The position numbers were made by a program, and so were the translations under genes. A DNA stretch of 64,000 nt from Affinundibacterium flavidum (GTDB taxonomy: Bacteria; Pseudomonadota; Gammaproteobacteria; Burkholderiales; Burkholderiaceae_D): positions 163,998-227,997 of the forward strand of contig NZ_JACOGA010000011.1 in the NCBI RefSeq assembly GCF_014284175.1, in the 5' to 3' direction. Position 1 is the first letter of the stretch. Each line of letters begins with the position of its first letter. The notes below the pieces were generated by a model, which was not told the origin of the DNA, made no database searches, and worked only from the letters and a program-made list of their open reading frames with translations. Shown here one piece after another: positions 48,930 to 59,070 of this stretch.

Positions 48930-49778
48930 ATGAACGAACAGTTGCTGCAAAAGCGTTTGGGGCACCAATTTAATGATGTTGCACTTCTGCAGCAAGCATT
49001 GACGCACCGAAGTCATAGTGTCTCACACAATGAACGCTTGGAATTCCTCGGTGATTCCATACTGAATTGTGTGGTTGCCTCCATTTTGTTTGATACTTTT
49101 GAAAGTATTGATGAAGGAGATTTGTCGCGCGTTCGTGCAAATCTGGTGAAGCAGCAATCGCTGTTTGAAATCGCTCAAAAAATGGAGCTTTCTCAATTCT
49201 TGCGTTTAGGTGAAGGGGAATTAAAGTCGGGTGGTTTCCGTCGTCCTTCTATCTTGGCTGATACGCTCGAAGCGTTATTTGGAGCCATTTACTTGGATGC
49301 TGGTTTTGATGCCGCAAAAAAAGTAATTCAATCTCTGTACGAGCCAATCTTAACGTCGGTAGATCCGACTACCTTGGGTAAAGATGCGAAGACTTTATTG
49401 CAGGAGTTTTTGCAAAGTAAGAAAATCGCTTTACCTCTATACAATGTTGTGGCAACGCACGGCGCGGCTCATAACCAAGAATTTGAAATCGAGTGTTTGG
49501 TACCTAAATTGGAAATTCAGGTATTCGGTACCGGTGGAAGTCGTCGCGCTGGTGAACAAGCTGCGGCGAAATTGGCGTTGGAAACGGCAGTGAAGCTGCT
49601 GTCAAAAACACCCAATAGTAAAAAAACTAAGTCGCGTACTTCGCAATTAAAATTGGCCGGAATTGCGACGATTCAATCCACCGCCAAGGCCAGTGAAGCG
49701 AAATCTTTTCATTCACCTGATGTCAGTGACGAGCAGCTCTCTTTGGATGTATCCCTACCAGAGACTACACAAAAGTAA
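48930..49778 (+). CDS. rnc: Ribonuclease III
   Basis: 282 residues. The RNase III signature [12 protein letters not shown] holds the catalytic acidic residues, with a second site [14 protein letters not shown] double-stranded-RNA-binding domain occupies about 155-225. The Ser/Lys-rich tail beyond it makes the protein about 50 residues longer than in E. coli, as is common in Burkholderiales. It cuts rRNA precursors and sRNA-mRNA duplexes. 9 bp after the DUF4845 gene. Confidence 0.97.
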   Translation: MNEQLLQKRLGHQFNDVALLQQALTHRSHSVSHNERLEFLGDSILNCVVASILFDTFESIDEGDLSRVRANLVKQQSLFEIAQKMELSQFLRLGEGELKSGGFRRPSILADTLEALFGAIYLDAGFDAAKKVIQSLYEPILTSVDPTTLGKDAKTLLQEFLQSKKIALPLYNVVATHGAAHNQEFEIECLVPKLEIQVFGTGGSRRAGEQAAAKLALETAVKLLSKTPNSKKTKSRTSQLKLAGIATIQSTAKASEAKSFHSPDVSDEQLSLDVSLPETTQK

Positions 49779-49784
49779 ATAAAG

Positions 49785-50687
49785 ATGAATGATATGTTAG
49801 AAAACTCAGAGTATCGTTGCGGTTATATCGCGATTGTTGGCCGTCCTAATGTCGGCAAATCGACTCTGATGAATGCCTTGATTGGTGCAAAAGTCAGCAT
49901 TACATCACGCAAAGCACAGACTACACGTCATCGCATTACTGGAATCCAGACTAAAGATCAGACACAGTATGTCTATGTCGATACCCCGGGTTTTCAGACG
50001 CGTCATTCGAATCCGCTGAACCGGACGCTCAATCGCACGGTGACAAATACGTTAATGGCGTCAGACGTCATTCTCTATATTATTGAAGCAGGCACGTTTG
50101 GGCAGGCAGATCAACAAGTCATCGATTTGTTGCCGAAAAATGTTCCATGCATCTTGGTAATCAATAAATCTGATCGCGTCAAAGACAAAGCAATCTTGAT
50201 GCCTTTTGCGCAAAAAATAATGTCTTTATTTCCGTTTGCGGCCGTGGTGCCAGTATCGGCGACATTGAAGTTTCAATTAGATAATTTAGAGCGTGAAACT
50301 CGAAAATATTTGCCGCTGAATCCACCTGTGTTCGGAGAGGATGATATTACTGACCGCAGCGAAAAATTCTTAGCGACAGAAATTGTTCGCGAAAAATTAT
50401 TCCGGTTTGTCGGTGACGAATTGCCATACACGAGTACCGTGTTGATTGAAAAGTTTGAACAAGAAGGTAATTTGCGTCGCGTATTCGTTGCGATTTTGGT
50501 TGATCGTGATGGTCACAAGTCCATGGTAATTGGTAATAAAGGCGCGCGCCTTAAAGATATCTCTACGCAATCTCGACAAGATATGGAAAAGCTTTTTGGC
50601 GGTCCAGTTTATTTGGAAATTTGGGTAAAGGTAAAATCTGGTTGGGCAGATAATGAAGCTGGCTTGCGTGCCTACGGCTATGAATAA
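49785..50687 (+). CDS. era: GTPase Era, 16S rRNA maturation
   Basis: 300 residues. G1 [11 protein letters not shown]3 DTPGFQ and G4 NKSD make up the GTPase domain. A KH domain with [12 protein letters not shown] binds the 3' end of 16S rRNA. It assists 30S assembly. 6 bp after rnc, the standard order. Confidence 0.98.
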   Translation: MNDMLENSEYRCGYIAIVGRPNVGKSTLMNALIGAKVSITSRKAQTTRHRITGIQTKDQTQYVYVDTPGFQTRHSNPLNRTLNRTVTNTLMASDVILYIIEAGTFGQADQQVIDLLPKNVPCILVINKSDRVKDKAILMPFAQKIMSLFPFAAVVPVSATLKFQLDNLERETRKYLPLNPPVFGEDDITDRSEKFLATEIVREKLFRFVGDELPYTSTVLIEKFEQEGNLRRVFVAILVDRDGHKSMVIGNKGARLKDISTQSRQDMEKLFGGPVYLEIWVKVKSGWADNEAGLRAYGYE

Positions 50688-50709
50688 ATTGCGTGCAGCA
50701 GGAGTCTGA

Positions 50710-51531
50710 TTGGATAAAGATCCGAATTCTGCGCTAGCGCTGCCTAAGCGTAGAGCGCGCACGAATGAATCTAGCGTAAGTAGCACGCTTGCTTTTAGTT
50801 CCCCCAAACGCTCATCTAAAGAAGTCCGTATTTTGCATCAACCGGGCTTTGTTCTACACTCCTATCCTTACAAAGAGACTAGTTTGATTGTCGATGTGTT
50901 TAGTCGGGAATTTGGCCGCTTATCTTTGGTGGCAAAAGGCGCCAAACGGCCAACCTCAGCACTGCGCAGCGTACTACAGACTTTTCAACCCTTAAATATT
51001 TCATGGACAGGTAAATCCGAAGTCCGAACTTTGACCGCAGCCGAATGGGTAGGCGGTATGCTCCCTTTAGAAAAATCTGCTTTGCTGTGCGGCTTTTATT
51101 TGAATGAATTGTTAGTCAAATTTTTGCTGCGAGACGAAGCAAATGCGACATTGTTTGATCTGTATGTATCAAGCTTAAATCAACTGGCGCATAATGAATC
51201 GGCGGCTATTGTCTTACGCAAATTTGAGCTTATACTTTTACAACAAGCGGGCTTGCTCGGAGATCTGACGTATTGCGCTAGCTCTCGTGGTCGCATCCAA
51301 GCTGATGAAGTCTACGTGTTGGAGCCAGGTATTGGTGTGCGCCTTGCGGGACTGGCGGAAAGCGTGCCACAAGTGAGTGGCAAGACTTTGTTGGATATGT
51401 CGATTGGGAGTTATATCGATCCACAGACACAGGTTCAAAGCAAGCAACTGATGCGTTTCTTACTCAGTTTCCACTTGCATGGAGCGCCACTCAATACTCG
51501 TCAAATTTTAATTGATCTACAAAAATTATGA
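50710..51531 (+). CDS. recO: DNA repair protein RecO
   Basis: 273 residues starting at TTG 50710 with AGGAG six bases upstream. A basic N-terminal extension of about 40 residues precedes the RecO OB fold ([26 protein letters not shown] as family pattern, shown by the motif [13 protein letters not shown]) and a helical C-terminal domain. It loads RecA onto SSB-coated gaps with RecR. Its stop overlaps pdxJ by four bases. The long N-terminus could be trimmed if an internal start is used. Confidence 0.93.
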   Translation: MDKDPNSALALPKRRARTNESSVSSTLAFSSPKRSSKEVRILHQPGFVLHSYPYKETSLIVDVFSREFGRLSLVAKGAKRPTSALRSVLQTFQPLNISWTGKSEVRTLTAAEWVGGMLPLEKSALLCGFYLNELLVKFLLRDEANATLFDLYVSSLNQLAHNESAAIVLRKFELILLQQAGLLGDLTYCASSRGRIQADEVYVLEPGIGVRLAGLAESVPQVSGKTLLDMSIGSYIDPQTQVQSKQLMRFLLSFHLHGAPLNTRQILIDLQKL

Positions 51532-52286
51532 ACATACACGGACAAACACAATGCATCGATCTCGGTATCAATATTGATCATGTTGCGACAGTGAGAAATG
51601 CGCGGGGCACTATTTATCCCGAACCATTAAAGGCCGCATTGTTGGCGGAAGAGGCGGGTGCAGACTGTATAACTTTGCATTTGCGTGAAGATAGACGTCA
51701 CATCAAAGATCGCGATGTCGAAGAAATTCGCCCGCGCCTATTGACGCGTATGAATTTGGAAGCTGCAGTGACGCAGGAAATGATCGATTTTGCCTGTCGA
51801 ATTAAGCCACATGACGCGTGTCTGGTGCCAGAGCGTCGTGAAGAGGTAACTACAGAAGGGGGCTTGGACGTAGTGCGATTTTATACGCAAGTAGAAGCTG
51901 CGACCAAGCAATTGCAGCGAGAAAATATTCGCGTAAGTTTGTTTATCGATGCGGACCGCCAACAAATTCAGGCGGCGAAAGATCTTGGTGCTCCGGTCAT
52001 AGAATTGCATACCGGGCGTTATGCCGATGCGACGAATGCTGATGAACAACAACGAGAATTGGCAAGAATTGCAGAAGGCGTTGATTTTGCTTTGAGCTTA
52101 GGTTTAAAGGTGAACGCTGGGCATGGTTTGCATTACACAAATACGCAGGCAATCGCCGCCATTCGCGGAATTTCAGAACTGAACATCGGTCATGCCATCG
52201 TGGCGCAAGCCATCTTTGTTGGCTGGCAAAAAGCGATTGCGGATATGAAAGCCTTGATGGTGAAAGCAAGACTGGGCGCGAAATGA
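51528..52286 (+). CDS. pdxJ: Pyridoxine 5'-phosphate synthase
   Basis: 252 residues. The TIM barrel begins [17 protein letters not shown], and active-site segments [14 protein letters not shown] and [11 protein letters not shown] are present. It condenses 1-deoxyxylulose 5-phosphate with aminoacetone phosphate in the DXP-dependent vitamin B6 pathway. It lies between recO and acpS, overlapping both by four bases. Confidence 0.98.
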   Translation: MNIHGQTQCIDLGINIDHVATVRNARGTIYPEPLKAALLAEEAGADCITLHLREDRRHIKDRDVEEIRPRLLTRMNLEAAVTQEMIDFACRIKPHDACLVPERREEVTTEGGLDVVRFYTQVEAATKQLQRENIRVSLFIDADRQQIQAAKDLGAPVIELHTGRYADATNADEQQRELARIAEGVDFALSLGLKVNAGHGLHYTNTQAIAAIRGISELNIGHAIVAQAIFVGWQKAIADMKALMVKARLGAK

Positions 52287-52696
52287 TTTTTGGAGTTGGC
52301 ACTGATATCGTCAAAATTTCGCGTATTCACGCGGCATTGATGCGCCATCCACAACGATTTGCGGCAAAGATTCTAGGGCCAGATGAGCAACTGGTTTATC
52401 AGCAACGTGCTGCACAGTCATTACGTCGCGCTGTCTTATTTTTATCGACGCGATTTGCAGCTAAAGAAGCATTTTCCAAGGCGATCGGGCTCGGTGTGCG
52501 TCACCCTATGAATTGGCATTCATTGCAAATTTTGAGCGATGACATTGGCAGACCTCAATTATGTTGGCAAGGTGAGTTAGCCGAATGGATGTTGGCACGT
52601 AATTTGACAGCGCATTTGTCAATGTCCGATGAAGACGAATTTGCAATCGCCTATGTCATTGTTGAGCAACAAATTGCAGGTGACCCTCATGAGTAA
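52283..52696 (+). CDS. acpS: Holo-[acyl-carrier-protein] synthase
   Basis: 137 residues. The Mg2+ site is in [14 protein letters not shown] and the second signature in [15 protein letters not shown]. It transfers phosphopantetheine from CoA to ACP. ATG overlaps the pdxJ stop; its own stop lies inside the start of uvrC (ATGAGTAA). Confidence 0.97.
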   Translation: MIFGVGTDIVKISRIHAALMRHPQRFAAKILGPDEQLVYQQRAAQSLRRAVLFLSTRFAAKEAFSKAIGLGVRHPMNWHSLQILSDDIGRPQLCWQGELAEWMLARNLTAHLSMSDEDEFAIAYVIVEQQIAGDPHE

Positions 52697-54581
52697 GGGG
52701 AATGATCCGGATGCAACGCCGGATGCAACACCGGTTGCAGTATTGGAGCTGGTTGCTGCGCTTCCCAATCTTCCTGGCGTTTATCGCTATTTCGATGCCA
52801 ATGATCAAGTTTTATATGTTGGGAAAGCACGTGATTTAAAAAAACGTGTTTCTAGTTATTTTCAAAAAAATCTAAGTAGTCCACGCATTGCCATGATGGT
52901 GGCAAAAATTGCGCGCCTCGAAACCACGGTTACACGCAGCGAAGCCGAGGCACTGATATTAGAAAATAATCTGATCAAAGCCTTAAAGCCGCGCTACAAC
53001 ATTTTATTTCGTGACGATAAGTCCTATCCTTATTTGAAAATCACGCAAGAAAAGACGCCGCGTATGACCTATTTCCGTGGCGCGATCGATAAAAAGCATC
53101 AATACTTTGGTCCTTTTCCATCTGCTTGGGCAGTCAAAGAATCTATGCAGTTGCTGCAGAAAATTTTTTTATTGCGTAGCTGCGAGGATAGTGTATTCGC
53201 GAATCGTACTCGTCCATGCTTACTGCATCAAATTCAGCGTTGTAGCGCTCCCTGTGTCGATTTTATTTCCTCTCAGGACTATCAGTCTGACGTAGCCGAT
53301 GCTTCTGATTTTCTGCGAGGCAGGCAGTCAGAAGTATTGGCCAAATTAGAGCAAAAAATGTTGACGTTTGCCCAGAATCTAGAATTCGAAAAAGCTGCTG
53401 TGGTACGTAATCAAATGTCAGCTTTATCAAAAGTATTGCATCAACAAAGTATGGAGCTGGCCGGCGACGCGGATATTGATATCGTTGCCGTTGTCTTAGA
53501 AGGAGGGCGTGCCTGCGTCAATTTGGCGATGGTAAGAGGAGGGCGTCACTTGGGCGATCGATCTTACTTCCCAAGTCATATAGAGTTGGCGCAAGCTGCA
53601 CTGAATGAAGAGATAGAAAAAGAAGTCATGATCGCCTTCATTGCGCAGCACTATATTGATCAATTTATTCCTAGCCAAATTATCTTAAATGTTGAAATTG
53701 ACGCTCCAGAATTGATGCTGGCTTTGATGGAGCAATGTAGGCACAAGATTTACCTCAGTTTTCAACCGCAAGAGACGAAGCGTGCTTGGCTAGAGATGGC
53801 GGAAAAAGGCGCGCGTTTGGCACTGGCTAGGGCGTTGTCAGAGCAAGGCGCGCAGCAGTTGCGTACGAAAGCCTTAATCGATGCATTGGAGCTTGATGTG
53901 GTCGATATGGAGCAATTTAGGGTTGAGTGCTTCGATATCAGTCATACCCAAGGCGAAGCCACTCAGGCATCTTGCGTGGTCTTTCATCACCATGCTATGC
54001 AAAATGGTGAATATCGTCGTTTTAATATCAATGACATTACACCTGGTGATGACTATGCAGCAATGCGGCAAGTGATTTATCGCCGTTTCGAAAAATTTGC
54101 GATCACCAACGATGAAGTTCCGGATATTCAAGCTGTGATGCCAGACATGATCTTGATCGATGGAGGAAAAGGTCAGGTTGAAGTCGCACGTCAGGTTTTT
54201 GTTGAGCTTGGACTTGATACCAGCTTAATTGTCGGCGTCGCAAAAGGCGAGGGACGCAAAGTGGGTTTGGAAACTTTGGTGTTCGTTGATGGGCGTCCAT
54301 CCAAGGAATTGGGAAAAGAATCTGCAGCCTTGATGCTGATCGCTCAGATCAGGGATGAGGCTCATCGATTCGCGATTACCGGTATGCGAGCAAAACGAGC
54401 GAAGGCTAGGCAGTCTTCAAAATTGGAAGAAATTGATGGGGTTGGGCCTAAGCGACGTCAAAGACTGCTCACCCGTTTCGGTGGAATTAAAGGCGTAGAA
54501 GATGCCAGCGTCGAAGATTTGATGGCCGTAGAGGGAATATCTCGCGCATTGGCTGAGGAAATTTATCAGCGCCTTCGATAG
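52689..54581 (+). CDS. uvrC: Excinuclease ABC subunit C
   Basis: 630 residues from ATG 52689, overlapping the acpS stop. GIY-YIG nuclease domain (LPGVYRYFD...[13 protein letters not shown]), UVR/UvrB-binding motif, RNase H-like domain with [10 protein letters not shown], and tandem helix-hairpin-helix at the C-terminus ([14 protein letters not shown]). It makes both incisions around a lesion in nucleotide excision repair. An earlier in-frame ATG (52629) lies within acpS and is less likely. Confidence 0.97.
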   Translation: MSKGNDPDATPDATPVAVLELVAALPNLPGVYRYFDANDQVLYVGKARDLKKRVSSYFQKNLSSPRIAMMVAKIARLETTVTRSEAEALILENNLIKALKPRYNILFRDDKSYPYLKITQEKTPRMTYFRGAIDKKHQYFGPFPSAWAVKESMQLLQKIFLLRSCEDSVFANRTRPCLLHQIQRCSAPCVDFISSQDYQSDVADASDFLRGRQSEVLAKLEQKMLTFAQNLEFEKAAVVRNQMSALSKVLHQQSMELAGDADIDIVAVVLEGGRACVNLAMVRGGRHLGDRSYFPSHIELAQAALNEEIEKEVMIAFIAQHYIDQFIPSQIILNVEIDAPELMLALMEQCRHKIYLSFQPQETKRAWLEMAEKGARLALARALSEQGAQQLRTKALIDALELDVVDMEQFRVECFDISHTQGEATQASCVVFHHHAMQNGEYRRFNINDITPGDDYAAMRQVIYRRFEKFAITNDEVPDIQAVMPDMILIDGGKGQVEVARQVFVELGLDTSLIVGVAKGEGRKVGLETLVFVDGRPSKELGKESAALMLIAQIRDEAHRFAITGMRAKRAKARQSSKLEEIDGVGPKRRQRLLTRFGGIKGVEDASVEDLMAVEGISRALAEEIYQRLR

Positions 54582-54681
54582 TTTGCGGTTTCGTTGCTTT
54601 CCAAGATGAATTTTGAAATTATTTGCATGTGTGTACCTCAGGCAAAATATAATGCAATAAATTCTCAATCAATCCATCAAC

Positions 54682-55278
54682 ATGCCTTTTAATTTCCCTA
54701 TCTTATTGACCTGGTTGCGGGTTGCCCTGATTCCTCTGGTAGTCGGAGTCTTTTATTTGCCCGACTCTATGTTGAGTCCATTTGAAAAAAATGTGGCATC
54801 GACTCTCATTTTCATCGTAGCCGCTGTAACAGATTGGTTTGATGGATTTCTAGCCAGGCGTTGGAATCAAACTTCCGCCTTTGGCGCCTTTCTTGATCCG
54901 GTCGCAGATAAATTAATGGTCGCTGGTGCTTTGTTAGTTTTAGTAGAGTGGAATCGTGTAAATGCGGTGATCGCGTTTATTATCATTGGACGCGAAATCA
55001 CTATTTCGGCTTTGCGCGAGTGGATGGCGCAATTAGGCGCATCAAAGTCGGTGGCAGTTAGCTCATTGGGCAAGATTAAAACAGCAGCCCAAATGCTTGC
55101 GATCCCCATGCTACTTTTTTATGGTGATCTGTTTGGCGTGATCGATACGATTTTGTGGGGCAGGCTATTGCTGTTAGTGGCAGCTGTATTGACCGTGTGG
55201 TCGATGTTTTATTATTTGCAGAAGGCATGGCCACTAATAAAAGAAAAAGCTGGCAATCTTCTAGATCATAATTCTTGA
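54682..55278 (+). CDS. pgsA: CDP-diacylglycerol-glycerol-3-phosphate 3-phosphatidyltransferase
   Basis: 198 residues with about five membrane segments. The CDP-alcohol phosphotransferase motif is complete: [20 protein letters not shown] followed by VADK. It makes phosphatidylglycerophosphate for phosphatidylglycerol. The stop codon overlaps the -35 of the tRNA promoter. Confidence 0.95.
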   Translation: MPFNFPILLTWLRVALIPLVVGVFYLPDSMLSPFEKNVASTLIFIVAAVTDWFDGFLARRWNQTSAFGAFLDPVADKLMVAGALLVLVEWNRVNAVIAFIIIGREITISALREWMAQLGASKSVAVSSLGKIKTAAQMLAIPMLLFYGDLFGVIDTILWGRLLLLVAAVLTVWSMFYYLQKAWPLIKEKAGNLLDHNS

Positions 55279-55302
55279 CAACTTTTGCAGGTGCTATATA
55301 AT
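55275..55302 (+). promoter_or_regulatory. Consensus sigma-70 promoter of the tRNA cluster
   Basis: TTGACA (55275-55280), 16-bp spacer, TATAAT (55297-55302): both hexamers match the consensus exactly. It lies 19 bp before the first tRNA-Gly and overlaps the end of pgsA. Confidence 0.85.
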
Positions 55303-55321
55303 GCACGGCTGTTGTCGCAAT

Positions 55322-55397
55322 GCGGGAGTAGCTCAGTTGGTAGAGCGCAACCTTGCCAAGGTTGAGGTCGAGAGTTCGAGACTCTTCTCCCGCTCCA
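55322..55397 (+). tRNA. tRNA-Gly (anticodon GCC), copy 1
   Basis: 76 nt with CCA. Acceptor GCGGGAG/CTCCCGC; anticodon stem CAACC/GGTTG with loop TTGCCAA. Confidence 0.98.
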
Positions 55398-55437
55398 AAT
55401 TTTTTTGGTGTGGCAATGTAGTAGTAAGAAATTTAAT

Positions 55438-55513
55438 GCGGGAGTAGCTCAGTTGGTAGAGCGCAACCTTGCCAAGGTTGAGGTCGAGAGTTCGAGACTC
55501 TTCTCCCGCTCCA
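55438..55513 (+). tRNA. tRNA-Gly (anticodon GCC), copy 2
   Basis: Identical in sequence to copy 1, 40 bp downstream. Confidence 0.98.
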
Positions 55514-55549
55514 GTTTCTTGCTTCGATATGGTAGTTAAGTAGTGCAAT

Positions 55550-55625
55550 GCGGGAATAGCTCAGTTGGTAGAGCGCAACCTTGCCAAGGTTGAGGTCGAG
55601 AGTTCGAGACTCTTTTCCCGCTCCA
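55550..55625 (+). tRNA. tRNA-Gly (anticodon GCC), copy 3
   Basis: As copies 1 and 2 except for a compensated pair at the base of the acceptor stem: GCGGGAA with TTCCCGC instead of GCGGGAG with CTCCCGC. The pair is kept, so it should be functional. Confidence 0.98.
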
Positions 55626-55728
55626 GATTCCGAAGGGAAGCACAGCTTCCCTTTTTTGTTCATAAGTTGTTCCGCTCTTTGCTTGAGTATTGTTTGAAAA
55701 ATAATGCGCAGACAAAATAGCAACCCTT

Positions 55729-55802
55729 GGCGGGGTAGCAAAGTGGTTATGCAGCGGCCTGCAAAGCCGTAGACGCCGGTTCGATCCCGACCCCCGCCTC
55801 CA
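55729..55802 (+). tRNA. tRNA-Cys (anticodon GCA)
   Basis: 74 nt with CCA. Acceptor GGCGGGG/CCCCGCC; anticodon stem GGC/GCC region with loop containing GCA. Confidence 0.97.
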
Positions 55803-55872
55803 AGAATTTTGATAGTTAAGTTTCGAACTGTCATCAAGTAACAAGCTAGCAAACGCTAGACGCAAGTTGAGT

Positions 55873-55965
55873 GCCCGAGTGGTGAAACTGGTAGACACAT
55901 CGGACTTAAAATCCGCCGCTTTCCGTAAAAGGGGCGTGCCGGTTCAATTCCGGCCTCGGGCACCA
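55873..55965 (+). tRNA. tRNA-Leu (anticodon UAA), integration target
   Basis: 93 nt with CCA and the long class II variable arm. Acceptor GCCCGAG/CTCGGGC; anticodon loop CTTAAAA gives UAA. Its last 23 nt form the start of the left direct repeat of the integrative element, so the gene was used as attachment site and left intact. Confidence 0.97.
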
Positions 55966-56037
55966 TTAGTTTGTTTTAAGTAGTTCAAAGAAGTCCATTA
56001 ACCCGCCTTACTCACTATGAGAACGCGGGTTTTTTGT
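55943..56037 (+). repeat. Left attachment repeat (attL)
   Basis: Starts in the T-arm of tRNA-Leu and runs through its CCA, a spacer and the tRNA terminator hairpin. It matches 61197-61289 except for three substitutions and two single-base indels. Confidence 0.9.
56000..56035 (+). terminator. Terminator after tRNA-Leu(UAA)
   Basis: AACCCGC pairs with GCGGGTT across a 16-base loop, with a following T-run. The hairpin is part of the attachment repeat. Confidence 0.7.
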
Positions 56038-56079
56038 CGCCTAAAGGTTTTTAGCGTCCATTTACATCCAGCGAATTGT

Positions 56080-56138
56080 GGGGGTATTATCGGGGGTATA
56101 TTTACATACCCCGACAACTCTTATAAAAAGATACCCCC
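56080..56138. repeat. GGGGGTAT boxes at the left end, integrase/excisionase site candidates
   Basis: GGGGGTAT occurs at 56080-56087 and 56092-56099 (12 bp apart), and inverted as ATACCCC at 56106-56112 and ATACCCCC at 56131-56138. The last lies 13 bp before the integrase ATG. The same word recurs at the right end with the same 12-bp spacing. This fits integrase arm-type or Xis sites, and occupation could also repress the integrase promoter. Confidence 0.6.
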
Positions 56139-56151
56139 AAAGAGGCGCTAA

Positions 56152-57375
56152 ATGCTAACCGATACCTCAGTAAAAAATGTAAAGCAAAGTGACAAGCCTT
56201 TTAAGCTGTATGACGAGGGTGGTCTATTTCTTTTGGTTACACCTACAAGCGGTAAGGGTGGGAAGCGGTGGCGGTTCAAGTATCGTTTTGACGGTAAGGA
56301 AAAGTTGCTTGCTTTTGGAACGTATCCCGATGTGTCTCTTAAGGATGCGCGAAATCAGCGAGACGCTGCTAGAAAATTGCTCGCGATTGGCAAAGATCCA
56401 AGTGAAGAGAAAAAGGCTACAGAGGCCGCAATTCAAGTATTGAATGAGAATACGTTTGAAGCTGTTGCGCGTGAATGGTTTGATTTGAAAATTAAACCTT
56501 TGTCTGCCAGTCATAGTAATAGGGCGCTTGCATACTTAAACAACGATTTAATTCCATATCTGGGTAGGCTACCAATTGCGGAAATTAAAGCGCCCGATTT
56601 GCTTGAGTGTCTGCGACGAATTGCTGCAAGAAAAAATAAGCAAGGTAAGCCCGTAACGGAAACTGCCAATCGTGTACGAGAACAAATGGGACAGCTTTGG
56701 CGCTACGCCATTGCAACTGGGAAGGCTGAGCGTGACATTGCCGCAGATTTGCGGGGTGCGTTGGAGCCACATGTACAAAAAAATTATTCACACATTACTG
56801 ATCCTTTGTTGCTTGGGCAATTGATGCGAGACATAGAGGGGTATGGTGGGGCACCAGTGACAGTGGCTGCATTACGAATGTTGCCTTTAGTCTTCACTCG
56901 ACCAATGGAGTTAAGAACGGCGAAATGGGCAGACATCGATTTTGATGCGAAGCAATGGCGTTACTTTAGTTCCAAGACAAAAATTGATCATATTGTACCT
57001 TTGGCTACGCAAGTAGTTGACCTACTGCGGGGATTGCTGCCGCTTACAGGTTCTGGGGAATATGTGTTTGGTGTACGTGATGGCAAACGACCTCTTTCAG
57101 AGATAACTATAAACCAAGCTTTGAAATCGTTGGGTTATGGTAACGACATCATTCATCCGCATGGTTTCAGACACACAGCGGCGACAATGCTCGCAGAGAT
57201 GGGGGGGGACGAAAATGCCATTGATCGGCAACTGTCGCACTTGGCACAGGGTGTGAAAGGTGTATATCAGAAAGCGAAATACATTAAGGATCGGACATTA
57301 ATGATGCAAGCGTGGGCGGACTACCTTGAGCAATTAAAGCTCGGTGCTAAGGTAATACATATTGGGTGTGCGTAA
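56152..57375 (+). CDS. P4-type tyrosine integrase
   Basis: 407 residues. N-terminal DUF4102 arm-type DNA-binding domain (about 1-90; KPFKLYDEGGLFLLVTP), SAM-like core-binding domain (about 100-200), then the catalytic domain. Catalytic residues in order: Arg near 248 (FTRPMELRTAKW), Lys in SSKTKID, the H-x-x-R of HGFRHTAATML near 340, His in QLSHLAQG, and the nucleophile Tyr near 370 in GVYQKAKYIKDR. It lies just inside tRNA-Leu, whose 3' end it should recognise. Its stop overlaps the next start (TAATG). Confidence 0.95.
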   Translation: MLTDTSVKNVKQSDKPFKLYDEGGLFLLVTPTSGKGGKRWRFKYRFDGKEKLLAFGTYPDVSLKDARNQRDAARKLLAIGKDPSEEKKATEAAIQVLNENTFEAVAREWFDLKIKPLSASHSNRALAYLNNDLIPYLGRLPIAEIKAPDLLECLRRIAARKNKQGKPVTETANRVREQMGQLWRYAIATGKAERDIAADLRGALEPHVQKNYSHITDPLLLGQLMRDIEGYGGAPVTVAALRMLPLVFTRPMELRTAKWADIDFDAKQWRYFSSKTKIDHIVPLATQVVDLLRGLLPLTGSGEYVFGVRDGKRPLSEITINQALKSLGYGNDIIHPHGFRHTAATMLAEMGGDENAIDRQLSHLAQGVKGVYQKAKYIKDRTLMMQAWADYLEQLKLGAKVIHIGCA

Positions 57376-57932
57376 TGGATGACATTCAACTTGTTGAGGA
57401 AGCTTTGGACGATAAATCATTACTCGCGCGAATAAAGAACATAGTAATGGGTGATGTGCAGCGTGACTTGGAAGGGGAAACAGTAGAAGAGCAATCGAAA
57501 TTTGTTATCGAAACTATTGCTCGTCAATTGAGTTCCAATACTCTTTCACGTGAGGCAATTGGTTACCTTGTGCATTGTTTCGAACGCAGTCTAGATCCAT
57601 CTATCGATACTTTGGATGAGGCATTCTATTTGCGCACGAAAAAATCAGCGGGCGGTCAAAAGGTGGCAGCGCATGTTCAAAGAGCCGTTGTGCGTGCATA
57701 TCTATCATTCATTCGAAAAGCAACATACGGAATTGAGGTCGACTCTTTAACAGGGGAGGAAATGGAAATTGCTGAAGTGCCCTCTAGAAGTGTGTTAAAA
57801 CAAGCTGAATTTGCTGCATTTATTGCATATCGGGAAGCTGTTGGAAAGGATGACGATAGCTATGGTGACTCAGATAAGAAAATCAATCAGACTATTAAGC
57901 CTATGTTAAAGGAGTTACTGGTCTTGCGGTGA
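57375..57932 (+). CDS. Hypothetical protein, integrase-coupled
   Basis: 185 residues, no family recognised. The ATG at 57375 overlaps the integrase stop, so the two are translated together. The protein is mostly alpha-helical and acidic at the N-terminus; the centre has a basic helix (RTKKSAGGQKVAAHVQRAVVRA) that might bind nucleic acid. There is no signal peptide or membrane segment. The tight coupling suggests a role in integration, excision or its control. After the stop there is a 97-bp gap to the AlpA-like gene. Confidence 0.6.
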   Translation: MDDIQLVEEALDDKSLLARIKNIVMGDVQRDLEGETVEEQSKFVIETIARQLSSNTLSREAIGYLVHCFERSLDPSIDTLDEAFYLRTKKSAGGQKVAAHVQRAVVRAYLSFIRKATYGIEVDSLTGEEMEIAEVPSRSVLKQAEFAAFIAYREAVGKDDDSYGDSDKKINQTIKPMLKELLVLR

Positions 57933-58029
57933 GTTTATGTCGAAACGAATAAATTTCATTTCGATTTTTTTTGTTTCTATGTAAGCCGAAAATTAGAACC
58001 TCCTAATACTTAACAAGGAGTTCTTAAAC

Positions 58030-58284
58030 ATGAAGATAGTATTACATCCTAAAAATTTGTCTTTTGGTGATGCTGGCGTAAATTCAAATTGTGAACAGAT
58101 ATTACGCCTCCCTCTAGTCATTGCACTTACCGGTTTGAGTAAATCAAGTATCTATGCTGCGATGATTCAGAATCGGTTTCCTATGTCAGTTGCAATCGGC
58201 GTCAGGGCGGTTGGCTGGAAACGCAAAGACATAACGAATTGGCTCGAGTCTCGCAAGCCCTCCAATCTAAAGGAGGCTGCATAA
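58030..58284 (+). CDS. AlpA-family transcriptional regulator / excisionase-like protein
   Basis: 84 residues with the MerR/AlpA-type winged helix: LVIALTGLSKSSIYAAMIQN, FPMSVAIG and VGWKRKDITNWLESR match the AlpA pattern. In P4-like elements such proteins activate or direct excision and compete with integrase. AAGGAG stands nine bases before the ATG. Its stop overlaps the next ATG (TAATG). Confidence 0.85.
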   Translation: MKIVLHPKNLSFGDAGVNSNCEQILRLPLVIALTGLSKSSIYAAMIQNRFPMSVAIGVRAVGWKRKDITNWLESRKPSNLKEAA

Positions 58285-58481
58285 TGTTCAAATTAGACTT
58301 TTGCGCCATTGATGCGGTTATCACAAAGCAAACTATTGAAGAGTCAATTATTGAATACTCCATTGACATGGGAGCGTTCGTTATTCATCACGGGACAAGA
58401 GACAAGCGCCCAATTATCATTGCCGAACACAAAAATCAGCGAGAGGATGAACTGTCTGGCGTCTGGTATTCAGAAAGCTGA
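58284..58481 (+). CDS. Small protein A of the element, unknown
   Basis: 65 residues from ATG 58284 with a strong AGGAGG eight bases upstream. Its core SIDMGAFVIHHGTRDKRPII followed by IAEHKNQ resembles the next gene's FGNYAITFCTDKEHRPIFLV followed by ENKSN. The resemblance suggests tandem duplication. No known domain. It is translationally linked to both neighbours (stop TGA then ATG directly). Confidence 0.65.
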   Translation: MFKLDFCAIDAVITKQTIEESIIEYSIDMGAFVIHHGTRDKRPIIIAEHKNQREDELSGVWYSES

Positions 58482-58745
58482 ATGGAAAGCAGATCCGACC
58501 GCCCGAAGATAGAGCCAGATACTCACCCACTACTGCCACTCAGATCAAAGCTAAATGATCATGAGTTGGCAGCACTTCGATACAGCGGCATCATTTTCTG
58601 GCATCAAGACTTTGGAAATTATGCGATTACCTTCTGCACTGACAAAGAGCATCGCCCAATTTTCTTAGTCGAAAACAAGAGCAACGACACAAGCAAAGTT
58701 CATTTTGCTTTGATATGCAGCAATGAAAGGAATAAAGATGATTGA
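58482..58745 (+). CDS. Small protein B of the element, unknown, related to protein A
   Basis: 87 residues beginning directly after the stop of the previous gene. The second half shares the pattern D-x-G-x-x-x-I-x-x-x-T and RPI-x-x-x-E-x-K with protein A. The N-terminal part LNDHELAALRYSGIIFW is unique. No signal peptide. Function unknown; position within a polycistronic run of small genes argues that it is real. Confidence 0.6.
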   Translation: MESRSDRPKIEPDTHPLLPLRSKLNDHELAALRYSGIIFWHQDFGNYAITFCTDKEHRPIFLVENKSNDTSKVHFALICSNERNKDD

Positions 58746-59070
58746 ATTTTCAAAGTTAGATCCTCATGAAAAAAGGATTGTTTGGAAGTTGTCTGAAACT
58801 ATCGGAACAACAACGCCCATTCTTTTTGCCTCGATCAATCATACAGGCGAACTTTGGGCGGCAAGTGAGATTTTAAAGCTAACACCAAATAAGGACAGCG
58901 AGACACACAAGCGGGTTTGCACTGCACTCAAACGTGGCAGCACAAAAGGAGAAAACGTTTTAGACATCATTAAAGAGCTGCATCCTGAATATGCATTATT
59001 TGAGACGTGTTTCGATTGTGAGCTAGAAGACCTACTGCCGGAATCAAAAGTCGCCACTGAAGTTCATTAA
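58738..59070 (+). CDS. Hypothetical protein of the element
   Basis: 110 residues from ATG 58738, which has AAAGGA six bases upstream; an ATG at 58723 would overlap the previous gene further. Soluble, charged, mixed alpha/beta, with two Cys near FETCFDCELED. No family recognised. The stop is followed at once by the next ATG (TAAATG). Confidence 0.6.
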   Translation: MIEFSKLDPHEKRIVWKLSETIGTTTPILFASINHTGELWAASEILKLTPNKDSETHKRVCTALKRGSTKGENVLDIIKELHPEYALFETCFDCELEDLLPESKVATEVH

